A stretch of 64,000 bases of DNA from Paenibacillus sp. J31TS4 (GTDB taxonomy: Bacteria > Bacillota > Bacilli > Paenibacillales > NBRC-103111): positions 310,001-374,000 of the forward strand of contig NZ_BOSI01000001.1 of NCBI RefSeq assembly GCF_018403265.1, in the 5' to 3' direction. The notes under the pieces were generated by a model. It saw only the letters and a program-made list of their open reading frames with translations, did not search any database and was not told the DNA's origin. The position numbers and the translations under genes were made by a program. Below, piece by piece: positions 27,401-34,294 of this stretch; positions within the stretch are counted from its first letter, which is position 1, and every line of letters begins with the position of its first letter.

Positions 27401-28219
27401 TTGATGAATCGGATCACGATCACAACTCCGTCTGACATCGCAACAAGCGTGGAGCTTACGGGACTGGCGCCGATGACAGCGGGCGATACCGGGCAAGCGT
27501 TGGTCACCGTCCAATACCAGGACGGCTCGAAGAAAACACCGTCTTCCGGAATCTCGTACACCAGCAGCAACCCGCAGGTGGCTGCGATTGACGAGTCGGG
27601 GAAAGTGACGGCAGTCAGCCATGGGGAGACGGTCATCACCGCCACCTACGCCGGAATTTCCGCCACGTTCACCCTAACCGTAAGTCCGGCGATCACGTCG
27701 ATTGCGATCACCGGATTGGGTTCGATGAAGGAAGGGGACACCAAGCAAGCGCTTGTATCGGCTCATTATTCCGACGGAAGCAACGTGAACGTCTCTAAGG
27801 GCATAACCTTCAGCAGCAGCAATCCGGCTGTGGCGGTCATCGATGAGTCCGGCCTGGTGACGGCAGGGGGCATCGGCGAAACCGTCATTACCGCCGCCTA
27901 CGGAGGCAAGTCGGCGGAATACCGCCTTTCCGTGACTGCCTCTCTGAAGAGTATTGCCATCACCAAACTGAAGCCCATGAAGAATGGCGAAACGCTGCAG
28001 CTCACGATTACAGCTAACTATTCCGATGGGACCACAGCGGACATCACCAAGTATTCGACCTTCCGGAGCAGTGCACCGGAAGCGGCCACGGTCAGCGACA
28101 CCGGCTTGGTTACCGCGGTTGCCAAAGGAAAGACCGACATCACTGCGGTGTACGCGGGTAAAGAAGTCAGCGACAAGCTGGTTGTGACCAAACAGAACGA
28201 GACGAACCGGCAAGACTGA
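24497..28219 (+). CDS. Large secreted protein: CBM-like, cohesin-like, beta-propeller and three Big_2 domains
   Basis: 1240 residues. GTG 24497 is seven bases from AGGAGGA and preferred over TTG 24491. Signal peptide to about SPSGARA. Order: jelly-roll CBM-like module with INSGFEEP and AYYDDIRF (about 35-195); a cohesin-like domain (about 200-325: VQAGQEFNATVRLSDVKGV, YYDESRLELQSV); a long beta-propeller (about 340-960) made of repeats such as APDGTVYITSAGQLWAYSP and DEKGNVYVGTGPGGKVLKYDP; then three Ig-like Big_2 repeats (SSNPQVAAIDESGKVTA and two relatives). No catalytic motif is certain; propellers of this sort occur in oligogalacturonate or ulvan-type lyases and in binding proteins. Its own promoter and the neighbouring regulator tie it to the glycan locus. 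Confidence 0.75.
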   Translation: MRKFAIKKSLASMLSLALLTSPLISPSGARAAVIDIPLINSGFEEPLSNGTVPGWSSIFAVKEGSYSYTVTNTKNAGGLNSLKITDTTTSNSVALQSDKLAVTPGTAYTASAKLFIESGGIASLNLRYFNASNASIGEAPVHNDPNKGFTRGQWNETSTTMTAPADAAYARIIVYTTAYSTSTAYYDDIRFTADQPDEVPAAWSISLPESVQAGQEFNATVRLSDVKGVSSVQASVYYDESRLELQSVSPAGAFAEEAVAFSSKDDNGTLRIDASLKDGKQIKIDSEFATLRFRAKADNGSAWVLLGRGSALNGTYALNQDVVKLVTIGTGSSGPAVPLDQVQFGTPEKLIAPIADAVGVFDGEAGVEDGRNVMYTTVKGIPPMLHVVDLDDYRLIRSVPLEGGGEVWNHAIAPDGTVYITSAGQLWAYSPVTKQAEKVFTFGGESTFWCLAIDEKGNVYVGTGPGGKVLKYDPVTKTSRDYGRLVTEINQVYVRAIDYSNGYIYAGTSNSKVYRLNVETGEKVELASSLNEKGYVYDLNIVDDKFIVVRYDTPQRRYIYDIEKGEWLDLVIEKSSSGLQLPKKSLNGKIYMPVDKKIVTFDVETHAIEDSGMVYETAFRGANWIQVADPELPGTSLVTMNFAGIIVFMNPETGLVKRYPNLLPPNATVTNKFTNGPDGKIYVTGMQASKAAAYDIATNTAVTFPMGQAGAVTSFGNKMYFGVYPGGDLFEYDLSLPVGNTNPKRLFVIGNEQDRPGAAVVAGDKIYIGSVATYGAVGGAITSFDPNIPDASSSYRVHRNVVQDQSVISLAYRDGKLYGSTSINGGVAADPKAKEAKLFVWDTVKDEKITEVSLDIPGLTEPPAIGGLTFGPDGLLWGAANGYIFAMDPASLKVIKYTNLNPADSGTGFRWGNFGLNWSKDGILFAMLGKKLYAVDPNRLTSNYLADAETFTIGSDGNLYYAPSANRTLMNRITITTPSDIATSVELTGLAPMTAGDTGQALVTVQYQDGSKKTPSSGISYTSSNPQVAAIDESGKVTAVSHGETVITATYAGISATFTLTVSPAITSIAITGLGSMKEGDTKQALVSAHYSDGSNVNVSKGITFSSSNPAVAVIDESGLVTAGGIGETVITAAYGGKSAEYRLSVTASLKSIAITKLKPMKNGETLQLTITANYSDGTTADITKYSTFRSSAPEAATVSDTGLVTAVAKGKTDITAVYAGKEVSDKLVVTKQNETNRQD

Positions 28220-28224
28220 CAACG

Positions 28225-28260
28225 AAAACGGCTGGCGGTGAAACTCCGTCGGCCGTTTTT
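28225..28260 (+). terminator. Terminator of the propeller protein gene
   Basis: Stem AACGGCTGGCGG / CCGTCGGCCGTT with two G-T pairs, then T5. Confidence 0.85.
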
Positions 28261-28355
28261 GGTGACCATTATAATATAGCAATCGAAAAGAAGCTCCACT
28301 GCCGAATCAATGGTATTATAAAGGTAAGAAATCCGATTTCCAAGGAGGGTAAACA

Positions 28356-28790
28356 ATGGAAACAAGCAAACCTGCAACAATCACCGTCGAGACGATCGTT
28401 CATGCTCCGGTCGAGAAGGTATGGACCTATTGGACGGAGCCGAAGCATATCACTCAATGGAACAATGCTTCCGATGAATGGCACACGCCCTACGCAGAGA
28501 ACGATCTGAAGGCAGGCGGTAAATTTGTCTCCAGAATGGAAGCCAAGGACGGCAGCTTCGGGTTTGATTTTGGTGGCGTTTACGACGAGGTTACTCTTAA
28601 CGAAAGCATCTCGTATACGATGGCAGACGGAAGGAAAGTGAACATCTCCTTTATCCGACAAGACAACGACACGCGGATCGTCGAAAAGTTCGATGCGGAA
28701 GAGACCAACACCATCGAGATGCAGCAAGCCGGCTGGCAGGCGATTCTGGACAATTTCAAACGATACGCGGAAGCGGCACAAGCAGAATAG
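28356..28790 (+). CDS. SRPBCC/AHSA1-type START-fold protein
   Basis: 144 residues behind AAGGAGGG. The pattern is typical of AHSA1-like proteins: TVETIVHAPVEKVWTYWTEP at the start, ITQWNNASDEWHTP, GGKFVSRMEAKDGSFGFDFGGVYDEV in the middle, and GWQAILDNFKRYAEA at the end. The fold binds hydrophobic ligands; in bacteria these are often stress or resistance genes with no known substrate. Monocistronic. Confidence 0.9.
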   Translation: METSKPATITVETIVHAPVEKVWTYWTEPKHITQWNNASDEWHTPYAENDLKAGGKFVSRMEAKDGSFGFDFGGVYDEVTLNESISYTMADGRKVNISFIRQDNDTRIVEKFDAEETNTIEMQQAGWQAILDNFKRYAEAAQAE

Positions 28791-28822
28791 GTCATCGACC
28801 TGAACTCCATACGCAGCCTAAC

Positions 28823-28860
28823 GAAACCTTCTGTTCCTCAATGGACAGGGGGTTTCTATT
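28823..28860 (+). terminator. Terminator of the AHSA1-type gene
   Basis: Stem GAAACCTTCTGT / ACAGGGGGTTTC (imperfect in the middle) followed by TATTAT. Confidence 0.6.
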
Positions 28861-28886
28861 ATGTCCCCACATTCCATAATCCTTCG

Positions 28887-29198
28887 AATGGCAGAAGCGA
28901 GGAAGAGTATGAATATAGAGGCATCGTCTCGAAAGGCGGCTAAGACTACCGGAAGCGCGGCCATAGCTTCTTCTGAGGTTGCCGGCGATGTGATCTACGC
29001 GAGTTCGAAAATACGGAGCTCCAGTTTACGCTGAGCATGCGTCATGCTAACGAGGATGGCAGCCTTGCGGGCTTCAGTTTCCGAATGGCCGATCCCAAAA
29101 ATCGTTATGCTGTCGAAACGGATGGGTCAACACGCTTCCTTATTGGTTCTTACGACATTCGTATCGCTCCCCGTCATAAGTTTTCGTTAATAAAATAA
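28887..29198 (+). pseudogene. Decayed fragment of a glycan-binding-like domain
   Basis: One frame reads NGRSEEEYEYRGIVSKGG, then stop, DYRKRGHSFF, stop, and then an open part with FENTELQFTLSMRH and GFSFRMADPKNRYAVETDG, ending in stop at 29198. The last part resembles the concanavalin-like domains of secreted glycosidases (compare GIVVWHQDENNYANVLIDRD in the giant protein at the right edge). A better sense in a second frame around 28960 (SSEVAGDVIYA) suggests a frameshift. No start codon or binding site. Probably debris of a larger gene. Confidence 0.35.
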
Positions 29199-29206
29199 AA
29201 AAGACA

Positions 29207-29257
29207 TTGAAAAATAACACTTGTGTTAGTATATTAAAAATAACACAGGTGTTATTT
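29207..29257 (+). promoter_or_regulatory. Promoter with two overlapping TetR operators
   Basis: TTGAAA (29207-29212), 17-base spacer, TATATT (29230-29235) is a good sigma-A promoter. A perfect palindrome TAACAC-TT-GTGTTA (29215-29228) fills the spacer. A second, longer one, AAATAACAC-AG-GTGTTATTT (29238-29257), lies right after the -10. The same core in both sites marks them as operators of the TetR protein encoded next. Confidence 0.85.
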
Positions 29258-29277
29258 TTATTGAGGAGGTAATTCCC

Positions 29278-29910
29278 ATTAGCCCTAAAGTATCGGAGCA
29301 ATACAAAGAGGAGAAGCACCAGGAAATTTTGCAGGCGGCGATTCGTGTATTTCAAGAGAAGGGATACCAGGTGACTACCATGAAAGATATAGCACTTGAG
29401 ACAGGATTAAGCCGCGGCACTCTATATTTGTATTTTTCAAGCACAGATGAAATATTTGAGGCGATACTAGAGCATTTTGAAGCGGCTGGCACGTTGAACC
29501 TGGATATGCTTCTAAGTAAAAGCACGAGTGTATACGAAGCGATCCGCAGCTTGTTACAGATGCAAGAAGACGCAGTAACCGGCGCCGCCGAAAGTTTTAC
29601 TCCCACTTTATTGGAGTACTTGCTGATCGCACGGAAGGAGAAGGAGCGCCATGTAAAGCTCAGTATGCGGTACGACTTAGGATACCGTCTGCTGAAGGAA
29701 CTGCTGCAAGCTGGCGTCAATAGGGGTGAGTTCAATCCGTTAATTCCCGTCGACCAGATCGCGCACACCATGCTGTCCCTGTTCAACGGGATGACAATGA
29801 ACGCCCTAAGTGCAGGAGACAAGAAGATCAATGTAAAGGGCCAGATGGAGGTTCTCGACTTAAGTCTTAGACATTTATTACAGGCAGGGAGTGATAGGAA
29901 TGACGAATAG
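29278..29910 (+). CDS. TetR family regulator, probably starting at an ATT codon
   Basis: The coding frame continues upstream of the first ordinary start (TTG 29329) through SPKVSEQYKEEKHQEI, the usual N-terminus of this TetR subgroup. The codon before it is ATT at 29278, eight bases after a strong AGGAGG. So the gene probably initiates at ATT (210 residues), or an original ATG has mutated. The helix-turn-helix is clear (TTMKDIALETGLSRGTLYLYF, about residues 31-51). It should repress its own promoter and the membrane-protein gene that overlaps its 3' end. The effector is unknown. Confidence 0.85.
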   Translation: MSPKVSEQYKEEKHQEILQAAIRVFQEKGYQVTTMKDIALETGLSRGTLYLYFSSTDEIFEAILEHFEAAGTLNLDMLLSKSTSVYEAIRSLLQMQEDAVTGAAESFTPTLLEYLLIARKEKERHVKLSMRYDLGYRLLKELLQAGVNRGEFNPLIPVDQIAHTMLSLFNGMTMNALSAGDKKINVKGQMEVLDLSLRHLLQAGSDRNDE

Positions 29911-30385
29911 GAACAGGCGAAAGCTAGCTTTATGTCTGATTGGTGTTTTATTGCTATATTTCGTTTCTCTATTGTGGATTGACCTGTACCCGTTTAATGA
30001 TTTGGAAGCGGCCGAAGATTATTACGGAGATCAATATTTGGCCACGCAGCTGGGAGGCACTCTGTTTAGTGTAATAGTTCTATTGCTGGGATCGTATTTG
30101 GTTTATATGACCAAAAAGCGAGCACTAATTTGGGTCGGCTTCCTCTTGTTTTTGGTTCTCTTATTGTTACAGCTAACTGCGAGTTGGTTGCCGTACATAT
30201 CAGGAGCGTCGACGGAATCTCTTTCACTTCACCAGCGACTTTTTGGCGAAACTGTCACGATACTGCCGGGGATCAAAGATCATCCCGTCCCTGACCTGGC
30301 TCATACGATACTAGGCTTGCTTTACCTGCTGATTACGATTGGCGCTGGGCTTTATTTGATAAAAACAAAAAATAGGAGTGTGTAG
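29900..30385 (+). CDS. Membrane protein co-transcribed with TetR
   Basis: 161 residues from ATG 29900 (GGGAG eight bases upstream), overlapping the tetR stop by 11 bases. Four hydrophobic segments: ALCLIGVLLLYFVSLLWIDL, TLFSVIVLLLGSYLVYM, ALIWVGFLLFLVLLLLQL, and TILGLLYLLITIGAGLYLI. No family recognised. The tight coupling to TetR and the transporter remnant that follows suggest a drug or lipid efflux context. Confidence 0.7.
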   Translation: MTNRNRRKLALCLIGVLLLYFVSLLWIDLYPFNDLEAAEDYYGDQYLATQLGGTLFSVIVLLLGSYLVYMTKKRALIWVGFLLFLVLLLLQLTASWLPYISGASTESLSLHQRLFGETVTILPGIKDHPVPDLAHTILGLLYLLITIGAGLYLIKTKNRSV

Positions 30386-30388
30386 ATC

Positions 30389-30570
30389 ATGAAGAAGGAA
30401 AGGGAATTCAACCTACTTTGCTGTTAGTCTTCTTTATTGTCGGCGGTACGCGGCAAGAACGAAGAGAGTGTTCCTTAAAAGATGACAGACCTATTGAGAC
30501 GAATGAACATTATTCTGAACAGAAGGCACTCTTTACGGGTGCTTTTTTCGCTGATAAAGGGTTAAGGTGA
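30389..30570 (+). pseudogene. Remnant of a transporter gene (possibly MFS DHA2 type)
   Basis: ATG 30389 has a binding site (AGGAGTG) and reads MKKEREFN before a one-base shift leads to stop. The shifted frame from 30415 reads TLLLVFFIVGG, which together with the first part resembles the N-terminus of EmrB-like drug exporters. The sequence then loses similarity, so most of the gene has been deleted. Its position as third gene of a TetR operon fits an efflux pump. Confidence 0.4.
30523..30548 (+). terminator. Short terminator-like hairpin at the end of the decayed operon
   Basis: AGGCAC / GTGCTT stem with a T6 run. It may be the original terminator of the operon, left after the transporter gene was deleted. 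Confidence 0.45.
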
Positions 30571-31523
30571 ACCGTACCATAAATAACAGCAAATTTTTGT
30601 TTGAGAATTAGAGAGCAGCAGGCACACCGAAGACCAAGCGCGATCAAGCCGAAGGCGGTGGGAATTGATTTGCTATCGATGAATATATAGTAACGGTTCC
30701 TGTTCAACACTCCTATACGTCCTATAATGCATATTATGTAAACAAGTTTTATATAAACCAAAAATCTTTGGTTTTAAAAAAGGATGTTGCAGCCCCCGTC
30801 GCGGCCATTCTTTCACGTTTTTGGGTTTGTTTTTGTTCGGTTGTTTTCATAGCTAGAATTCATAGAATCCATTCTATTCTCCTGCAAGTGTTATGTCCAT
30901 AAGCATTTTGGGTTTCATTTGTTCACCAGAATGCTGCTGTGGAACAACTCGCCAATGACGTGCTACTGATCGTGCCATGTTATTAATACAGCGATCTTAC
31001 CGTAGCAAATAAGCTAGAGATTTGATTCTATATAGCAGCTTTATTAGCAGCTTCCGGCTCGATGTGATTGCTATAAGAATCTATTGGTTCAACGCAGCTT
31101 CATCGATCTCTGTACACTAAATCGCGTGGCTATTCTCTTTGTGACCTACTTATGAACAAAATACGGTTTTTAAACATATCTTTTCATTCTTAGTGCTGCT
31201 CTCCTCTATTTGTTGTTAGCGGGGCCTCCAATGACCCGCTTGAGTGTCCCTGATCGCCCGGATGTCTTCGTCTAGCCTCTTTTCTCTACAATGAACTCGA
31301 GATGCTCACGGGTTAGTGATTCGATTCAGCCTCAGCTCTCCCCCTCCGCCTTACTTCTCGACTTCCGCCAGCTTGTCTAGAACTTCCCTGCTGATCAGCT
31401 CCCTGGCGCTCTCCTCCCTTCGAATCAATAGAAAAAAGGACCTCGCTTTGAGATCCTTTAGGGTCATCGCTTATTTAATATCGACCTTACTTTAGTTGTA
31501 CATTCGTTATCCGTTAGCGTAGT
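30571..31523. other. About 950 bases of gene debris without an intact gene
   Basis: AT-rich sequence with many stops in all frames. A minus-strand frame near 30510-30761 has no binding site. Near 31290 the minus strand reads EHLEFIVEKRG before a stop, suggesting a decayed gene. A hairpin at 31432-31459 followed by T6 on the minus strand is a terminator left without a gene. Confidence 0.4.
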
Positions 31524-31880
31524 GTGGTTTATGGTTTGAAGAAGATTTTTAAGGTCCCACTCTGCCATTCAGATAAAGTAGCCTTTGCTGAAAATATTAT
31601 TTATAATCTCCTCTCTTATACTCTCGGGGACAGTGCCCAAAACTCTGGGCCCGACATAACCCGTCCCTCAAGCCCGTTCATTACAAACAGTTCGTCGAAA
31701 ATAACGCCTTCCGATCTTCAAAAATTCACCGTTCGCCATGTAGTCGATGGCTGGAAAACGGTCATGAAACGGCACAACGGTGAACGAAGATCTGAGGCGC
31801 TGCTGGAGCTGGTAGCTCGCTCGGTCGGTGCCAAGCATGCTGATGTCGAAAATAAACCATCCGTTAAAGGGAAAGACTAA
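31524..31880 (+). CDS. Unrecognised small protein upstream of cdaS
   Basis: 118 residues if GTG 31524 is the start; no ribosome binding site is visible, so the start is doubtful. The sequence has no signal or membrane segment, is Ser/Pro-rich in the middle and ends in a basic helical part (WKTVMKRHNGERRSEALLELVARSVG). Its stop is 22 bases before the cdaS start. It could be a fragment of a longer gene, since the region just upstream is decayed. I cannot assign a function. Confidence 0.35.
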   Translation: MVYGLKKIFKVPLCHSDKVAFAENIIYNLLSYTLGDSAQNSGPDITRPSSPFITNSSSKITPSDLQKFTVRHVVDGWKTVMKRHNGERRSEALLELVARSVGAKHADVENKPSVKGKD

Positions 31881-31901
31881 GCTCCCAAGGAGGTGTACAC
31901 A

Positions 31902-32516
31902 TTGGTTTCATCATGTTTTGAAATGGCACCAGAGATATCCCAAATTAAAGAACAATTGATGGATGTACATAAAAGGCTGGTAAAACTTATCCCCTCTTTG
32001 GACAAGGAAAATATCGACATCCTGAATGAACTTAAAGTGATTTCAAAAAAAACATCAGAGGCTGGCAAAATGGCTTCCGCTTATCACTTACTCCATTTAC
32101 TTTTACCTTATACGAATAAATGCGATGAGATATTCAGCGCCGTACGCAGTCTCAGTTCCAAGCGGACAGGAGCACTCATTGTTGTCCAAAGGGAAGTGCG
32201 GATCGACGATTGGATTACCAAGGGGACTCCCCTTTACGGGGAAATAACAAGCTCATTATTGAATTCCATATTTCATGTTGCAAGCCCTCTACATGACGGT
32301 GCGGTATGGATACATAACGATATGATTTTATCTGCCGCTAACATTCTCCCATTGACAAAAAAAACGTATAAGAACACTAAATTGGGGACACGTCATCGCG
32401 CGGCAATTGGACTGTCCGAGCGTACAGATGCTTTAGTATTTGTTGTCTCTGAAGAAACGGGTCAAGAATCATTTGCAATTAACGGATCGCTGTATCCCTT
32501 TAAGGTCATGAGCTAA
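31902..32516 (+). CDS. cdaS: Diadenylate cyclase, CdaS type (c-di-AMP synthesis)
   Basis: 204 residues from TTG 31902, which is eight bases from AAGGAGG. Two N-terminal helices (about 1-65, EQLMDVHKRLVKLIPSLD) resemble the autoinhibitory helical part of sporulation-specific CdaS. The diadenylate cyclase domain follows: GALIVVQREV, the DGA motif in LHDGAVWI (about 131-133), and the RHR motif in GTRHRAAIGLSE (about 164-166). Both motifs needed for joining two ATP molecules into c-di-AMP are intact. CdaS of Bacillus is expressed in the forespore. A close relative follows directly. Confidence 0.9.
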   Translation: MVSSCFEMAPEISQIKEQLMDVHKRLVKLIPSLDKENIDILNELKVISKKTSEAGKMASAYHLLHLLLPYTNKCDEIFSAVRSLSSKRTGALIVVQREVRIDDWITKGTPLYGEITSSLLNSIFHVASPLHDGAVWIHNDMILSAANILPLTKKTYKNTKLGTRHRAAIGLSERTDALVFVVSEETGQESFAINGSLYPFKVMS

Positions 32517-32537
32517 AAAAAACTGGGAGCTAGCCAA

Positions 32538-33152
32538 ATGAAGAAAACACATTGTAAGAACGATAATAAAAAATTTGGATTGGACATGACTGAGAAACTT
32601 TCTGAAATCTCAAAAACACTTGAACTTGATATTTCTACGATTGAACAAAACAATATCTCAATCTTAAATGATATTGATGATATCTCTAAGGAACTTTCAG
32701 AATTAGAATCTACAGCGGCAATGTATTTTATTAATTGTCTTCTAACTGAGTATTCAAAAGAAAGTGCTGAAATATCTCAAGCAATCCATAAACTCAGTCG
32801 TTTAAGGCACGGGGCTCTGATTGTCATAGAAAAAAACGAGCCTGTATCACCTTGGATCACAGGAGGAATACCGATTAATGCCCGGGTTACTAGCCAGCTT
32901 CTAGAATCCATTTTCAACCCTAAAAGCCAGCTTTATGACGGTGCCGTTGTGGTCAAACAAAATTTAATCGTTTCTGCTGCCAATCAATTGCCATTTACCG
33001 AACAAATCTTTTGGGATCGGATGTTCGACCCCCGTGAAATGTCTGCGGTCGGTTTATCAGAACGCTGCAATGCACTAATTTTGCTCGTTTCCGAAAACGG
33101 ATCGACTTCATTTTGCATCAATGGATCCCTGTACCCTTTTTCCGTTAAGTAA
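32538..33152 (+). CDS. CdaS-like paralogue lacking the RHR motif
   Basis: 204 residues, 21 bases after cdaS. It has the same plan: N-terminal helices (about 10-75), then a DAC-like domain with HGALIVIEKNE, DGA in LYDGAVVVKQN (about 132-134), and SAVGLSERCNALILLVSE. At the position of GTRHRAA it reads FDPREMSA, so the RHR motif is lost. Such a protein is unlikely to be a normal cyclase; as CdaS works as an oligomer, it may join or control the active partner. Good binding site (GGGAGCTAGCC) and the same AT-rich composition. Confidence 0.82.
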   Translation: MKKTHCKNDNKKFGLDMTEKLSEISKTLELDISTIEQNNISILNDIDDISKELSELESTAAMYFINCLLTEYSKESAEISQAIHKLSRLRHGALIVIEKNEPVSPWITGGIPINARVTSQLLESIFNPKSQLYDGAVVVKQNLIVSAANQLPFTEQIFWDRMFDPREMSAVGLSERCNALILLVSENGSTSFCINGSLYPFSVK

Positions 33153-33314
33153 GCATGTATCAGATGACAATAATGTTTAGAGTTTTGAAATGATCGAATG
33201 CCGGGCAGATCATGTCATCGATCACTACGAACAATATGATCAGCCATCCGTATCGCCAACGCCACTGTTGAATTGGTAGGATTTGCAGCTGCCAAGGCGG
33301 GGACCACACTGTTG

Positions 33315-33506
33315 TCACTCATTTCCTGTGTTTTCAGGATTTGGGCTATTTAATATAGCGCCTCCAACCGCTTTAATTGCTTTCTCTTTTGGGATATTTC
33401 CAAGATATCTTGTATTTCTGGATCCTTCTTTGCGCTCAACCAACTCGAGTTGGAGACCATCCCGATCCACAAATGTAAGGAAGGTTTCATTGAACCGGTG
33501 CACAAA
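33315..33506 (-). pseudogene. C-terminal remnant of a ring-cleaving dioxygenase (MhqO-like)
   Basis: The minus strand reads FNETFLTFVDRDGLQLELVE, YLGNIPKEKAIKAVGGA and then stop. This is the pattern of glyoxalase-fold ring-cleaving dioxygenases (FRDPDGLxLELV, IPxExAIxGFxG). No N-terminal part remains; the remnant begins next to the terminator of the wrbA gene. MhqO-type genes are known neighbours of quinone-detoxification genes, as here. Confidence 0.6.
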
Positions 33507-33534
33507 TAAAGCCGCCAGGATTCCTCCTGACGGC
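33504..33534 (-). terminator. Terminator of the wrbA transcript
   Basis: On the minus strand GCCGTCAGGA / TCCTGGCGGC (one G-T pair), loop GGAA, then TTTATTTG. Confidence 0.75.
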
Positions 33535-33553
33535 AGTTTGTAAAGGGGTATGA

Positions 33554-34219
33554 TTAGGATTGGCCTGCCTTGACCCATTCCGCAACGGTCACCGTACGCT
33601 TGGCCTGATGCTTTACCGCTGCCTGCACGTCTTCCACCATTTCGCCATTCAATACCGTGACGCTTGTACCATACGGATTTCCGCCTGCACCGAACAGCGA
33701 CTGATCCGTATAACCAGGAGCTACAACTATAGCGCCCCAATGGTACATAGTTGTATAGAGGCCAAGGATCGTTTGCTCTTGACCGCCGTGTGCGTTCTGG
33801 GCGGATGTCATGGCACTTACGACTTTATTGGCGAGCTTACCGTGGAACCAAAGGCCGCCAGTGGTATCAAGGAACTGCTTCATCGGGCCGGGCATATTAC
33901 CAAAACGGGTCGGTACGCTGAATATGATTGCATCCGCCCATTCCAAATCGTCCAAGGTTACCGTAGGAACATCCTTAACTTCATCCACATGTGCCTTCCA
34001 TACGGGATTCGCGAGGATAGCCTCCTCGGTTGCGAGCTCCGGCACCTTCAAAATTTTGACTTCAGCGCCCTGCTCCTTCGCACCTTCAGCAGCCCATTTC
34101 GCCATCTTGTAGTTCGTGCCGGTCATACTGTAAAAAATAACAGCCAGTTTCACGTTAGCCACATTAACACGCTCCTGTTCCGGTCGTTGTTTACCAAAAA
34201 CTTTATTCAAAAATCCCAT
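33554..34219 (-). CDS. wrbA: NAD(P)H:quinone oxidoreductase, WrbA family
   Basis: 221 residues from ATG 34219; a start at GTG 34162 (MANVKLAVIFYS, with GGAGCG upstream) is equally likely and gives the usual family length of about 202. The flavodoxin-like phosphate loop FYSMTGTNYKMA, PTRFGNMPGPMKQFLD, and SAQNAHGGQEQTILGLYTTMYHWG are all typical of WrbA. It reduces quinones with two electrons using FMN, protecting against redox stress. It lies 60-75 bases after a frameshifted flavin reductase gene, same strand, probably one transcript. Confidence 0.9.
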   Translation of the reverse strand: MGFLNKVFGKQRPEQERVNVANVKLAVIFYSMTGTNYKMAKWAAEGAKEQGAEVKILKVPELATEEAILANPVWKAHVDEVKDVPTVTLDDLEWADAIIFSVPTRFGNMPGPMKQFLDTTGGLWFHGKLANKVVSAMTSAQNAHGGQEQTILGLYTTMYHWGAIVVAPGYTDQSLFGAGGNPYGTSVTVLNGEMVEDVQAAVKHQAKRTVTVAEWVKAGQS

Positions 34220-34294
34220 TGCTGCTCTCACCAGAATTCCCTGTTTTTTACCCCCCTATACGGGCGGTCGAATCGGAAAATGAATAAATTCCGG

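Noticed and set aside
30510-30761. 83-residue minus-strand frame
   Set aside because: No start signal, lies in a region of debris and overlaps a hairpin.
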